Shown here: piece by piece, positions 1 through 8,541 of the stretch
Position numbering within the stretch: the first letter of the stretch is position 1
How the letters are laid out: each line of letters starts with the position of its first letter
Origin: AP-15 sp963814865
GTDB lineage: Bacteria > Pseudomonadota > Alphaproteobacteria > ATCC43930 > CGMCC-115725
Direction: 5' to 3'
Assembly: GCA_963814865.1 (NCBI GenBank)
Contig: CAWFEN010000010.1
Span: forward strand, 682,001-746,000
DNA: 64,000 nucleotides
The notes under the pieces: generated by a model
The model's database searches: none
Told to the model about the DNA's origin: nothing
Seen by the model: only the letters and a program-made list of their open reading frames with translations
Position numbers and translations under genes: made by a program

Positions 1-260
1 TTGCTCGCCTGCTGGTCGAGCGGTGCCCCGAAATCGCGCGCCGGCGGTGTCGGCTGCGGCGCTGGCGCCGCCGCACTGTTCATCCGGTCCGCCAGGTCGG
101 CAACTTCGTCAGCGGCCTGCGCCGGACTGCCGCCAGCTCGCAACGGATCAGGAAACAGCAGCGCGTAGGCGGTAGCGGCTTCGCCCGGCGTTCTCGGGCC
201 GCCCGCACCGGCATCAGGTGCCGCTCCCATGACCATGCCGAAATCGGCCACCAGGTTCAC
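1..260 (-). CDS. Hypothetical protein, partial at window edge
   Basis: This is an open frame running off the left edge, so only the first 86 codons are seen. I place the start at the GTG at 260, because it overlaps the stop of the upstream gene in a GTGA arrangement, the same coupling used by the next gene pair. The visible part is rich in Ala, Pro and Gly with no recognisable motif. It belongs to a chain of minus-strand ORFs of unknown function that I read as the late-gene end of a prophage or island. Without the C-terminus no function can be proposed. Confidence 0.5.
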   Translation of the reverse strand, partial: MNLVADFGMVMGAAPDAGAGGPRTPGEAATAYALLFPDPLRAGGSPAQAADEVADLADRMNSAAAPAPQPTPPARDFGAPLDQQAS

Positions 261-496
261 GCCGCCGCGTCGCCGGCGGGCGTTGCCGCGTCGGCTTCGG
301 CCTGGCCTTCGGCGAGCGCGGCTTGCAGCTCGTCGACGACGGCCGCCCGCGCCGCACCGCGCAGGCCGGGGGTGCGTAGTTGGTTAGTCAGCTCGATCGA
401 GCGCTCGGTCAGCCCGCGCCCGGCGCCGGCGACGGTCTCGACCTCTCGCCGTCCGGCAGGGACGGCCTGGCGATCCGCGCCCTGAGCCGGCATCAC
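257..496 (-). CDS. Small hypothetical protein (79 aa)
   Basis: A 79-residue protein, Ala/Glu/Arg rich and probably helical, with no family recognised. It starts at a GTG whose last two bases form the TGA stop of the upstream 297-aa gene, so the two should be translationally coupled. Its own stop overlaps the next gene in the same way. Such 4-base overlaps in series are typical of phage morphogenesis operons, but no structural protein is recognisable here. Confidence 0.5.
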   Translation of the reverse strand: MMPAQGADRQAVPAGRREVETVAGAGRGLTERSIELTNQLRTPGLRGAARAAVVDELQAALAEGQAEADAATPAGDAAA

Positions 497-1386
497 GCCG
501 GCGGCAATTGCGAATTGAGGTAAGCCAGCTCGTCGGCCAATGCGGCCCGGCCCGGTGCGCTGATCGTGAATTCTCGAAGTTGCCGGTTCAAGGTCGCGAT
601 CTTGCCCTGCAATACGGCGAGATCCGCGCCGGCGGCAGGGTTCACGGGCGCCGGCGGTGTCGTGGCAGTGCTGGCGGCGTTGCCGGAGATCAGGCGCTCG
701 TGCAGCTCGGTCATCTTGACGACGGCCTCGCCATGGCCCGGTGCCCGGCGATTGAGATAGACGGCCATGAACTCCTTGTCGCCGAGCAGCCGGTTGATCT
801 CCGCCCCTGCGGCGCCGGCCTGATCCGTCGCGGCCGGCGCCGGCGCCTGCGCCGGCGGTTCGCCGTCCGCCGCGGCGGCGCGCTCGAACAGCGCCGCCAG
901 CTCGGCCGAGACCTCGCCATGGCGCGGATCGCTCTTGTCGCCGGGCGCTGCTGTCAGGTCGCCACGCGTGAAGCTGTAGTCGGCCAGGATGCGCGCTTCG
1001 GCCGGGCTCAGCTCGCCGGCCTCGATCCGGTCGCGCGTGCCGAGCAGGAACCCCGCCAACGCCGACGAAATCGGCTCGTCCCAGGGCGCCGGCTCGCCAC
1101 TGGCCGTCTCCGGGTGCACTGCAAATTTCTGGGTCAATGCCGCATACGCGCGCACGGCGGCGTTGTCAGGATGGCCGGCATTGGCCAATGCCGCCCGCAC
1201 CGCCGGGATCTTCATGCCCCATTGCTGCAACGCCACTGCGTCACTGCGGCTCAGCCCGTCCGCGTATTGCAGTGACAATTTCGGCGCTGCAATGCCGGCC
1301 TTTTCCGCATTGGCAATGTAGCGCGGCAGATCGCGCAATAGCATCACCGTCAATGCCCTGGTGATTTTTACCGGCGGCGCCACCAT
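493..1386 (-). CDS. Hypothetical protein, phage-like (297 aa)
   Basis: An intact 297-aa frame starting at ATG 1386 with a GGAG ribosome binding site 7 bases upstream. The first two thirds are an Ala-rich helical protein. A low-complexity Pro/Ala linker (about residues 175-190) precedes a short conserved-looking stretch (GDKEFMAVYLNRRAPGHGEA) about residues 200-220, followed by a second linker and a C-terminal coiled coil. Stretches like GDKEFMAVYL resemble those in phage head or scaffold accessory proteins, but this is an impression and no family can be named. It is coupled downstream to the 79-aa gene. Confidence 0.5.
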   Translation of the reverse strand: MVAPPVKITRALTVMLLRDLPRYIANAEKAGIAAPKLSLQYADGLSRSDAVALQQWGMKIPAVRAALANAGHPDNAAVRAYAALTQKFAVHPETASGEPAPWDEPISSALAGFLLGTRDRIEAGELSPAEARILADYSFTRGDLTAAPGDKSDPRHGEVSAELAALFERAAAADGEPPAQAPAPAATDQAGAAGAEINRLLGDKEFMAVYLNRRAPGHGEAVVKMTELHERLISGNAASTATTPPAPVNPAAGADLAVLQGKIATLNRQLREFTISAPGRAALADELAYLNSQLPPA

Positions 1387-1448
1387 CGCTGCTCCAATGA
1401 ATTAAATCCACTGCACCGTTGCACGCCGGCCGTCGCCGAGCCGCGCGG

Positions 1449-1943
1449 TCAGTCGGCGGCCAGGTCCGCCGGGATCGCGGCAAAGCCGGCCGGATCGAGG
1501 GCGGCGGCGACAAGTTTGAGACCGCGCATGGCCGCCGCCTGCGCCGCCGCCGCGGCCTCGCCGCGATCGGCAAAGCACAAATGCTGCTCGACCAGCATGA
1601 ACACGCCGCCGATCGGCACCACAACCCGACGGTCGCCGGCGGCGTCGAGGCGGTCGGCCGCCTGCTCAGCCTCGGACCGGCTGCCAAAAAACGGCAGTGC
1701 CGCGTCGAGCGCGGGGCCGGTGTGCTCCGCCAGCGACAACCGCGCGCGCGCATCGCGATAAGGCGACCCGACGCCGAGCAGACTGTTGGCGGGGTCAAGC
1801 GGCCGACCGGCGTCGATCGCCAGCGCGCGCGCGGCTGCGCCCATCGCGCGCTGGCGAAACCCGGCCGTGCTGAAAAAGCCTACTGCGCCGTTGGCGCCGA
1901 GCAGCCCGGCCGCTTCGGCCCGGTCGGCGTCGTCTTCGTGCAT
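1449..1943 (-). CDS. Hypothetical protein, island gene (164 aa)
   Basis: An open frame of about 164 residues with strongly G/C-ending codons. I choose the ATG at 1943 because it overlaps the stop of the preceding reading frame in a TGATG junction. A TTG immediately upstream (1946) is the alternative. The product is Ala rich, contains a stretch with alternating hydrophobic residues (VVVPIGGVFMLVEQHLCF) near its C-terminal third, and has no family I recognise. It sits 62 bases upstream of the 297-aa gene in the same direction. Confidence 0.45.
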   Translation of the reverse strand: MHEDDADRAEAAGLLGANGAVGFFSTAGFRQRAMGAAARALAIDAGRPLDPANSLLGVGSPYRDARARLSLAEHTGPALDAALPFFGSRSEAEQAADRLDAAGDRRVVVPIGGVFMLVEQHLCFADRGEAAAAAQAAAMRGLKLVAAALDPAGFAAIPADLAAD

Positions 1944-2502
1944 CAAATCGGCGACAAGGGCGATCGCATTCGTCGAACTCCATCGGCCCGGTCCCGGATG
2001 CGCCGGTGCAGCTCGGCGAGGCGCGCCGGCTTCGCCTGGATCAGCTTGGCGCCGTGCATCGGTCTGCCGGGCACGAAGCGCAGCTTCTCGCTCGCCGAAG
2101 GACGCTTGAACTTCCCGTTGGCGCTTACCCAGCTCCTCGATCGCCGCGAGCGCCGCCGGCCGCTCGGCCTGCGCCTACTCAGCAGTTTCGCCGCGGCCCA
2201 TACCCGCGAGCGTCACCCGGCGCAAGCGCTCGATCGCGTCCAACCCCAGCAAGCTTGATCTCGGCGAGTTCGTCGGCGAGGCGCCGCAACTCTGGATCGC
2301 GATCCGGGTCGGACGCGGCCCGGCCGAGCGCCCGATCGATCGCCGCCGCGGCCGTCGACACGAGACGCCCTTTTGTCGCCGCCGCCTGGCGCAGGGTCTC
2401 TTCATCCCGCTCGACCTCGCCGAGCCGCTTTCGCGCCGTTGCCGTGCGTCGCGCGGCAGCGTCATCTTCGGGTCCATGCGGCCCGTCGCGGCAGGTCGCC
2501 AA
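1943..2502 (-). pseudogene. Disrupted island gene(s), coding frame shifts
   Basis: Coding signal is continuous but moves between frames. One frame runs from 2502 (or an ATG at 2465 that overlaps the upstream stop as ATGA) to about 2265. There an extra T in a CTGCTG run moves the reading to a second frame that ends at a TAG near 2175. Beyond the TAG the same frame stays codon-biased to about 2128, where an extra G in a GG run moves it again. The last frame ends at the TGA of the TGATG junction at 1943. This could be two genes with sequencing errors, or one decayed gene. The predicted protein is helical and charged, with no recognised domain. Confidence 0.4.
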
Positions 2503-3106
2503 TTCGTTCCGCTTCCATGAAAATATCAGGAAGGTCGCCGTCGATCGCGTCCTCGGCCGCCCAGAACAGCAAATCGGTTTTGACCGCTACCTCGGCCGCG
2601 GTTGCGCGATGCTGCACCAGGTCGAGCGCCATCCCGCGCAGCCCGTCCTCGAGCTGCAGCACGATCTTGAGCTGCGCGACCCGCCGCGGGTCCGGGTGCC
2701 GCGCAACGATCCTTTCGAGCCCCTGCCGCAGCCGCATCGCACCGACGAGCCCCAAATGCGGCAAATCAATTCGCAGCTGCCCCGAAGGCAGCGGCTCGGT
2801 TTGCGGTAACAGCTCCAAATGGGCGACGCCGTGCCGCTCGCGGCGATCGGCGCGCCGCATCATCGCCAGCAGGTGCGGCACCGCGCGCTCCATGAATTCC
2901 GGGTCGTTCCGGTGCGGAAACACCAGCGCGAGCGCACTCGCCAGCTCGGCCAGGGCGCGCCGCTGGCGCTGCTCGCCGCGGCTCGGCAGGCGCCGTTCGC
3001 GCCGCGCATCGAGCGCCAGCACGAGGCTGGCGGTAACTCCATGTGCGATCGCGAGCGGATCGCAGCGGTCGCAATCGGGATCGGCAATCAGGAAGGGCTC
3101 GGTCAT
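2462..3106 (-). CDS. Hypothetical protein, island gene (214 aa)
   Basis: An intact frame of unknown function. I prefer ATG 3106 (the protein then begins MTEPFLIADPDCDRCDPLAI). A TTG at 3148, immediately after the upstream gene's stop, would add 14 residues. The protein is rich in Leu, Arg and His, with one Cys pair near the N-terminus (DCDRCD) that could bind metal but is too little to claim. Its stop overlaps a downstream ATG as ATGA, in keeping with the translational coupling seen throughout this minus-strand cluster. Confidence 0.45.
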   Translation of the reverse strand: MTEPFLIADPDCDRCDPLAIAHGVTASLVLALDARRERRLPSRGEQRQRRALAELASALALVFPHRNDPEFMERAVPHLLAMMRRADRRERHGVAHLELLPQTEPLPSGQLRIDLPHLGLVGAMRLRQGLERIVARHPDPRRVAQLKIVLQLEDGLRGMALDLVQHRATAAEVAVKTDLLFWAAEDAIDGDLPDIFMEAERIGDLPRRAAWTRR

Positions 3107-3148
3107 CCTGCGATGATGACCCGCCGGGCGCTCCCTAATTAGCGCCAA

Positions 3149-3992
3149 TCAGGGAGTTTCGCGCGGGATGGCGATAAATCTCCGTTCGATCAGCTCGGCG
3201 GCGGCGATGGGATCGGCGGCAGCGAGCGCGGCGGTCGCGCGCAGGGCGAGTTCGAAATACCGGACGCGGCGGCTCGTCTGATCGGGTTTCCGTTTTTCCG
3301 GCCTGACGAGCCTCGCGCGCTGCGCCTTCCAGAATAGCGCAAGCAGCCCCGGCCCAGTGGGCGCCCGATCGTCGAAATCGGCGTTCCGCCGGCGGCTGGG
3401 CATTTGCCGGCCGGCGGCGGCAGCGATGCGCGCAATTTCGTCGGCCGCTGCCCGCTGCTTTTGATGGCCTTCGACGCGCCGCGCTAGGGCTGCCGCCGCC
3501 GCGCCGAGCCATTGGTCTTCCTCGATACGGCCCGGCGCTTCGGCCGGCTGCTTTCCGCCGTTCGCCTTTCAAGGTGTTTGCGACGGGCGCATCCGCGGCC
3601 GGCTCGCCGGCGTCCGCGTCGAAGCGCCTCGCTGGCTCGAACAGCGGATTTGGCACGCCGCGGGCGGCGTCGCTCGCGGCGTTGCCGACCCATCCGAATA
3701 CCTGCAAAAGGCTGTCATCGAAGTCTTGCCGTGCAAGAAAACCGCGGATCTCCCGCATTGCGAAAACGACCGCCGCGCGCTGGCGGCCGGCACCCTCGGG
3801 CGGGACATAGAACACCCTTCCGTCCGGCATTCGGACCGAGACGGCCTTGCCCGCGCCGATGTCCCGCGCGTCCTCCAAGCCCTTGCGAAGCTTTACCAGC
3901 CGGGCCGCGAATGCCGCAGCGGCGTCGGCGTTGCGGCCGAGCGCGGCGATCAGCTCCTCCGGGCACCGCGCGTTCAGTCCGTTCAGCGGCAT
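3149..3992 (-). pseudogene. Frameshifted island gene, unknown function
   Basis: The N-terminal frame starts at ATG 3992 behind an AAGGTG ribosome binding site and stays coding to about 3565. Coding then continues in another frame to the TGA at 3149. Removing one A from the AAA near 3565 joins the two frames into a protein of about 280 residues, so this may be a sequencing error rather than a broken gene. The N-terminal half contains a stretch typical of small beta domains (VRMPDGRVFYVPPEG), and the C-terminal half is Ala rich and basic. I recognise no family. It appears to be the first gene of the island operon. Confidence 0.45.
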
Positions 3993-4292
3993 TTGTGCAC
4001 CTTGTCCCTGCGCAGCGATATTGTAGCCGGCTGCGCCGCTGCCCGCAACCGATGATAGGCGCGCGCGCCAGCTCCCCGGCTTCCCCGCGCCCCATCGTCG
4101 GTTTTCGGCCGAGGACGTAAATCGCAAAACTCCCGAAACGTCGGAAATGCCGCGCGGCATGGGTACGACTGGCCGGCGCGGGTGAAACCGGGGGTACCCC
4201 CCCGAGATCGCACCGCTGCCGGAATCGCCACGGTCGCGGCCGAGCCCCCAACAGCCAGCGCAGCGCCGGATGGTCCGAGAATGATGCCGCGG

Positions 4293-4375
4293 CGCAATAG
4301 GGCTTGCCCTTATGCGACAGTCGCATAACTGTCCTGCGATGTCGCAATAGGGTTTGCTATAGCAACTATGCGACA
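4293..4375. promoter_or_regulatory. res-like repeat cluster upstream of recombinase
   Basis: Directly upstream of the serine recombinase gene lie a perfect 19-bp palindrome at 4310-4328 (TTATGCGAC-A-GTCGCATAA), and a near-perfect 15-bp direct repeat at 4293-4307 and 4343-4357 (CGCAATAGGGYTTGC, 50 bp apart). The octamer TATGCGAC recurs at 4311 and 4367. Several recombinase-sized inverted half sites beside the gene are what a resolution site, or an autoregulatory operator, of a Tn3/Pin-type enzyme looks like. The stretch 3993-4292 to its left holds no gene I can support. Confidence 0.55.
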
Positions 4376-4441
4376 TTCACGACATCATGTCCTTGATCCT
4401 TGTGCGACACGGCGCACGGCGAACAATGGAAAGGACGCATC

Positions 4442-5029
4442 ATGAAACTTGGCTATGCGCGGACCTCGACGGTCGATCAGGTCGCGGGCTTCGAGGCTCA
4501 GATTGCCGCACTGACCGCGCTCGGCTGCACTCGGATCTATCAGGAACAAGTATCGAGCGTCGGCGAGCGGCCGGAGCTGGCGGCTGCGCTCGATTATCTG
4601 CGGGAAGGTGATCAGCTGGTCGTGACCAAGCTCGATCGCTTAGCGCGTTCCACCCGTCATTTGCTCGATCTCGTGGAGCGGGTACAGGCCAAGGGGGCAA
4701 GCCTCTCGATCCAGAACCTCGGCAGCCTCGATCCGTCGACCGTCTCGGGCAAGCTCATGCTGACCGTGCTGGGTGCCATCGCCACCTTCGAACGGGAAAT
4801 GATGCTGGAGCGGCAGCGCGAGGGAATCAGCGCGGCCAAGGCCGCCGGCAAGTACCAGGGGCGCAAGCCGACAGCGCGAGCCAAGGCCGACGACGTGCTT
4901 AAGCTCGCGGCCGAAGGCATCGAGAAGACCGAGATCGCACGCCGGCTGGCGATGCACCGAGCCAGCGTCTATCGCATCCTGGCATCGGCGCCGGGCTCGT
5001 CCGAGCGCGGACAGCTCGGACAGCTCTAA
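4442..5029 (+). CDS. Serine recombinase (resolvase/invertase family)
   Basis: A 195-residue site-specific recombinase of the Tn3 resolvase/Pin invertase family. The N-terminal catalytic domain begins MKLGYARTST, placing the nucleophilic serine at residue 9. It continues with the family motifs KLDRLARSTRHL and the GAIATFEREMMLERQREG helix, and ends in a helix-turn-helix DNA-binding domain (about residues 150-185, EGIEKTEIARRLAMHRASVY). Start ATG 4442 is chosen over the longer TTG frame because AAAGGA lies 8 bases upstream and the product then begins as the family does. Repeats upstream (4293-4375) are its likely binding site. It probably resolves or inverts DNA within the element to its left. 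Confidence 0.93.
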   Translation: MKLGYARTSTVDQVAGFEAQIAALTALGCTRIYQEQVSSVGERPELAAALDYLREGDQLVVTKLDRLARSTRHLLDLVERVQAKGASLSIQNLGSLDPSTVSGKLMLTVLGAIATFEREMMLERQREGISAAKAAGKYQGRKPTARAKADDVLKLAAEGIEKTEIARRLAMHRASVYRILASAPGSSERGQLGQL

Positions 5030-5350
5030 AATCAAGCCGTCCGACGATAACCCGTTGACATTGCTTGCGTTCGGACATACGGCTCGGACGGCTGGTCGCC
5101 TTACCTTCTACTTGCGCATCACTCATGCGGCGAGTGCCAGAAAGCGGGATCAACAGGCGGCATCCGTTCAATCCCTCTCCCCTCTCTGCTCAACCGCATC
5201 GGGGTAAGCAGGGGGTAAGCACCGAGACGCGTATCGCATGGTAGCCCGTTGTCGCACATGCACTTTGATCACGCGCCAAGGCATTGCTCCGACTGCTCTT
5301 TTCGTAACGCGTGCGGTGGTGCGGTAGCCTGTCGTAGCGCTGCTGATCAG
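5030..5350. other. Gene-free stretch with a long inverted repeat
   Basis: I see no gene between the recombinase and the tRNA fragment. A perfect 10-bp inverted repeat lies at 5035-5044 and 5084-5093 (AGCCGTCCGA / TCGGACGGCT) with a 39-bp spacer. It starts 6 bases after the recombinase stop and may act in termination or as an arm of the attachment region. Confidence 0.4.
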
Positions 5351-5406
5351 CCTCAAAATCTGTTGCCAGCAATGGCGTGGAGGTTCAAGTCCTCTCGCCC
5401 GCACCA
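5351..5406 (+). other. tRNA-Leu-like 3' fragment, probable attachment site
   Basis: The sequence matches the 3' half of a class II tRNA: an anticodon-loop-like CTCAAAA (CAA, leucine), a long variable arm, a T arm with TTCAAGT between GGAGG and CCTCT, an acceptor strand and an encoded CCA at 5404-5406. The 5' half is absent: bases upstream do not form a D arm or the GCGGGCG acceptor strand the 3' end would need. Such 3' tRNA duplicates are left at one end of elements that integrate into tRNA genes, so this is a plausible att site closing the island that extends to the left. Confidence 0.6.
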
Positions 5407-5415
5407 GCCGCTGCA

Positions 5416-6171
5416 TCACCAGTTGCCGTAGCGGCCTATATACCAGACCAGCCCGATCAGCTCGTGCAGCGCGACGTAGCTGTCGAGCAGGGCGGGCACC
5501 TGCGGCAGGAACGACGCCGCCGAGAGCGACAGCCTCTGGCCGTTCGGCGTCGCGGCCGGGAGCACCGGGTAGCCGATCGCATGGAACGCCCATAATGCCC
5601 GGGCCATGTGCCACGGGTCGGTCACCACCAGCGCCGCCGCCACTCCGGCCCGGCGCAGGATCGCTGCCGAAAAGGCGGCGTTTTCGAAGGTGGTGCGCGA
5701 CCGTTCCTCGCGCCAGCGCACCGGCACCCGGAAATCGTCCTGCAAAGCCCGGCTCATCATGCCGGCGAGCGAATCGTCGGCATCGTCGACCCAGCCGCCG
5801 CTGACCAGAATTGGCAGGCCGCGCCGCCGCTCCTGCCGCGCCGCCTCGGCCAGCCGCTCGAGCGTGGTCGGCCCGACCGTATCCGGTCCGCCTGGGGCGT
5901 TGCCGTGCCGGAATTCGGCGGAGAGGACGATGATCGCGCCGGGCTGGCCGTTCGCGGGCAGGGTCGGCATGACCGCGGCGAGCGCGTCGGCGGAGCGGAT
6001 CAGCGAATAGGCCACGATCGGCGTCGAGGCCAGATAGAGGGCGCCCATCGCCGCCGTCGCCAGCAGCAGGCCGAGCCGCCGGGACCGCCAGGCGAGGATG
6101 GTCCCGATCATCGCCGCCAGGATGAACAGATTGGGCGGGATCAGCGAGGAATAGGAGATCGATTGAGGCAT
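5416..6171 (-). CDS. YdcF/ElyC family protein (DUF218), membrane anchored
   Basis: A protein of about 250 residues with two hydrophobic N-terminal segments (roughly residues 8-25 and 32-52) followed by a DUF218 domain. Visible domain features are AIIVLSAEFRHGN, PILVSGGWVDD, a glutamate-rich catalytic-like segment (REERSRTTFENA) and LVVTDPWHMARALWAF. Family members such as ElyC and SanA act in the envelope, in peptidoglycan or polysaccharide metabolism. I start at ATG 6171, since the longer frame overlaps the neighbouring gene and is low-complexity. Its place beside an acyltransferase and two glycosyltransferases fits a role in making a cell-surface glycan. Confidence 0.8.
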   Translation of the reverse strand: MPQSISYSSLIPPNLFILAAMIGTILAWRSRRLGLLLATAAMGALYLASTPIVAYSLIRSADALAAVMPTLPANGQPGAIIVLSAEFRHGNAPGGPDTVGPTTLERLAEAARQERRRGLPILVSGGWVDDADDSLAGMMSRALQDDFRVPVRWREERSRTTFENAAFSAAILRRAGVAAALVVTDPWHMARALWAFHAIGYPVLPAATPNGQRLSLSAASFLPQVPALLDSYVALHELIGLVWYIGRYGNW

Positions 6172-6205
6172 GACGGGTGGCGCCGGGCCGGATTTGCGGG
6201 CCGCG

Positions 6206-7285
6206 TCAGGCGAACGGGGCGGTCCGCTCGCCGCGCAGCCGGTGATAGATTTTGGCTGCTTCGCGGGTGAGCCCAAAACCGAGCCCGCGTGGCGTGCGCG
6301 GGTTGGCGGCGGTGATCCCCCAGCGTTCACGCCGTTTCGGCAGCCACAATTTCTTGTAGGGGTCGTCGCCGCGGCCGAGGCTGATTTCGCGCGGCCGGTC
6401 ATCCGCCAGCGCGCGCTCGATCATTTCCATGGTGAGCAAGGTGCCGAGCGACAGATCGTCGAACCGCTTGTCGTGCGCGAGCTTATGGATCACGGCGCAG
6501 CCCTTCCAGAAGGTCCAGAGCTGGGCCGCGGCCGGCTCGCCGTCGACGTAGTAGATGCCGAGCCGCAGCGCTCCGAGCTCGGCGGCCAGCCGGATCAGCG
6601 CCGGGATGAAGGTTGGATAGGCCTCGGCCGGCTTCCAGCTCGCGGCATAGATCCGCTCGTAAGCGGCGATCGCTTCGTCGATGCCGGCGGCATCGACGAA
6701 GAATGCCGATGTAAGCCGGCTGCCACGGTCGATTTTGCGGCGCTTGCGGCGCCAGGTATTGCGCAGCTCCGAGGGCCGTGCCGCGACATAATCGGCGAAG
6801 GAGAGGTCTGTTGTATCCTCGTACCACGTGCCCGAATGAAACACGCATTCGACCAGAAGCCCGGCGCGGCGCAGCGCGCTGACGGCGGCGCCGATAGCAT
6901 CGGCCCGTCGCGGATCGAGCTGGGCGAGGCTGAGGCCGCCCCAGCGCGGCCGCTCGGCCAGGATTTCGGCGAGAAGCGCGGCGAGCCCGGCCGCGAGATC
7001 CGCTCCCGCGGCGGCGGCGATGCCGTGCTCGACGCTGTAGACGTCGGCGAGGCTGGTCAGGTGTCGCCGCGCCGCTGCGGTTGCGGTCTTCAGGACGAGC
7101 GCCGCCGCCGAGCCCGGCCGCTCATCGGCATAGACGCGGATTTCGGTCCCGCCCGGCACGCCGTGACGCGCCATCAGATCGTACCAGGCCGGAAGCGCAA
7201 AGAAGCTGCCGCCGGAGCCCTTCGCGAAAATTTCGGCGAGCGTGCTCGGCAACCGCCGAAAATCGGGATTCCGGTAGAGTGGCAT
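6206..7285 (-). CDS. GNAT-fold acyltransferase, CelD/BcsL or FemAB-like
   Basis: A 359-residue protein of the Acetyltransf_6 (CelD/BcsL) group, which shares the FemAB double-GNAT fold. Supporting stretches are LRNTWRRKRRKIDRG in the middle, LGIYYVDGEPAAAQLWTFWK, the VIHKLAHDKRFDDLSLGTLL segment, and the C-terminal SLGRGDDPYKKLWLPKRRER typical of the family. Such proteins acylate or add amino acids to exopolysaccharides, and some occur in exosortase/PEP-CTERM EPS loci. The gene lies 34 bases upstream of the ElyC-like gene, probably in one transcript, and is divergent from the first glycosyltransferase. The exact acyl donor and acceptor cannot be read from sequence. Confidence 0.75.
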   Translation of the reverse strand: MPLYRNPDFRRLPSTLAEIFAKGSGGSFFALPAWYDLMARHGVPGGTEIRVYADERPGSAAALVLKTATAAARRHLTSLADVYSVEHGIAAAAGADLAAGLAALLAEILAERPRWGGLSLAQLDPRRADAIGAAVSALRRAGLLVECVFHSGTWYEDTTDLSFADYVAARPSELRNTWRRKRRKIDRGSRLTSAFFVDAAGIDEAIAAYERIYAASWKPAEAYPTFIPALIRLAAELGALRLGIYYVDGEPAAAQLWTFWKGCAVIHKLAHDKRFDDLSLGTLLTMEMIERALADDRPREISLGRGDDPYKKLWLPKRRERWGITAANPRTPRGLGFGLTREAAKIYHRLRGERTAPFA

Positions 7286-7329
7286 CAGGCGACGCCAGCC
7301 TCGTTGTCGAGCCTTCTTGGGTAGAGCAG

Positions 7330-8541
7330 GTGCAGGTCCTTACCTTTTCGACGTTATATCCGAGCGCGGCGCAGCCCTCACACGGGATTTTTGTCGAGAC
7401 GCGCCTGCGGCAACTGATCGGGAGCGGCGCAGTCGAGGCCCGAATCGTGGCACCCGTGCCGTGGTTCCCCTTCGGATCGGCAAGATTCGGCCGGTATTCC
7501 GCCTTTGCCCGCACGCCGCGCAAGGAGTTTCGCCACGGACTCCAAATCGACCACCCGCGCTATCCGCTGCCACCCAAGATCGGAATGGGTTCGGCGCCGC
7601 TCCTGCTCGCCGCGGCCGTCCTGCCGCTGCTGCGCCGGCAACTTCGCGAAGGGCGCGATTTCGGCCTGATCGACGCGCATTATTTTTATCCCGACGGCGT
7701 CGCCGCGGTGCTGCTCGGCCGCGCGCTCGGCCGGCCGGTCGTGGTCACGGCCCGCGGCAGCGATCTCAACATCATCGCCGACTACGCCATCCCGCGGCGC
7801 TGGATCCGCTGGGCGGCGCGGCACGCGGCCGGCCTCGTCGCGGTGTCGAGCGGCCTGAAGAACCGGCTGGCGGCGCTCGGAATTGCCCCGGAACGCGTCA
7901 GAGTGCTGCGCAACGGGGTCGATCTCGCCCTGTTCCGCCCATCCGACCATGCGGCGGCGCGGCAAGCGCTCGGCCTGAACCGGCCGACCCTTCTCGCCGT
8001 CGGCAACCTCGTGCCGCTGAAGCGGCACCGCCTGATCGTCGAGGCGCTGGCCCAATTGCCCGATGTCGATCTGATGATCGTCGGCGAGGGGCCGGAACGG
8101 CCGGAAATCGAGGCGTTGGCGCGCGCGCGGGGGGTCGCCGGCCGGGTTCGACTGCTCGGCCCGATGCCGCAGGATCGTCTTCCCGCCATCTACAGCGCGG
8201 CCGATCTGCTGCTGCTGCCATCGTCGCGCGAGGGCTGGCCCAATGTCCTGCTGGAGAGCATGGCCTGCGGCACCCCGGTAGTCGTCTCCGACATCGACGG
8301 CATCGCCGATATCGTCGCCGCCCCCGAAGCAGGGCGAATCCTGGCAGAGGCCACGCCGGCCTGCCTCGCCGACACTGCCCGCGACCTGCTGACGCGGCTG
8401 CCCGATCGCACCGCCACCTGCCGCTATGCCGAGCAATTCGATTGGCGGAGCACGACCGAAGGACAGATCGCACTCTTTGCCGAAATCTGCGAACGGACCG
8501 GCACGCCGCCCCCCGCCTATCGCGCCAGTACCCGGCGGTAG
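7330..8541 (+). CDS. Glycosyltransferase family 4
   Basis: A GT-B fold retaining glycosyltransferase of about 403 residues. I start at GTG 7330 because the protein then begins MQVLTFSTLYPS, the usual first strand and glycine-containing loop region, and the longer frame overlaps the divergent gene. The N-terminal domain contains DLIDAHYFYPDGVAA-like and ARGSDLN segments. The C-terminal donor domain has LLAVGNLVPLKRH, the GEGPERPEIEAL loop, and the nucleotide-sugar-binding SSREGWPNVLLESMACGTPV motif with the EX7E pair. It should transfer a sugar to a lipid-linked or surface glycan at the inner membrane. Its 3' end overlaps the convergent glycosyltransferase gene by 25 bases. Confidence 0.88.
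   Translation: MQVLTFSTLYPSAAQPSHGIFVETRLRQLIGSGAVEARIVAPVPWFPFGSARFGRYSAFARTPRKEFRHGLQIDHPRYPLPPKIGMGSAPLLLAAAVLPLLRRQLREGRDFGLIDAHYFYPDGVAAVLLGRALGRPVVVTARGSDLNIIADYAIPRRWIRWAARHAAGLVAVSSGLKNRLAALGIAPERVRVLRNGVDLALFRPSDHAAARQALGLNRPTLLAVGNLVPLKRHRLIVEALAQLPDVDLMIVGEGPERPEIEALARARGVAGRVRLLGPMPQDRLPAIYSAADLLLLPSSREGWPNVLLESMACGTPVVVSDIDGIADIVAAPEAGRILAEATPACLADTARDLLTRLPDRTATCRYAEQFDWRSTTEGQIALFAEICERTGTPPPAYRASTRR

Noticed and set aside
3135..4376. 413-aa minus-strand open frame as one gene
   Set aside because: Codon bias supports coding only from ATG 3992 to about 3565 in this frame; beyond that another frame is coding, and before 3992 the frame runs through the recombinase site repeats.
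5318..5406. A complete tRNA-Leu
   Set aside because: The 5' half does not form an acceptor strand or D arm and the anticodon stem pairs only three bases, so only a 3' fragment is supported.
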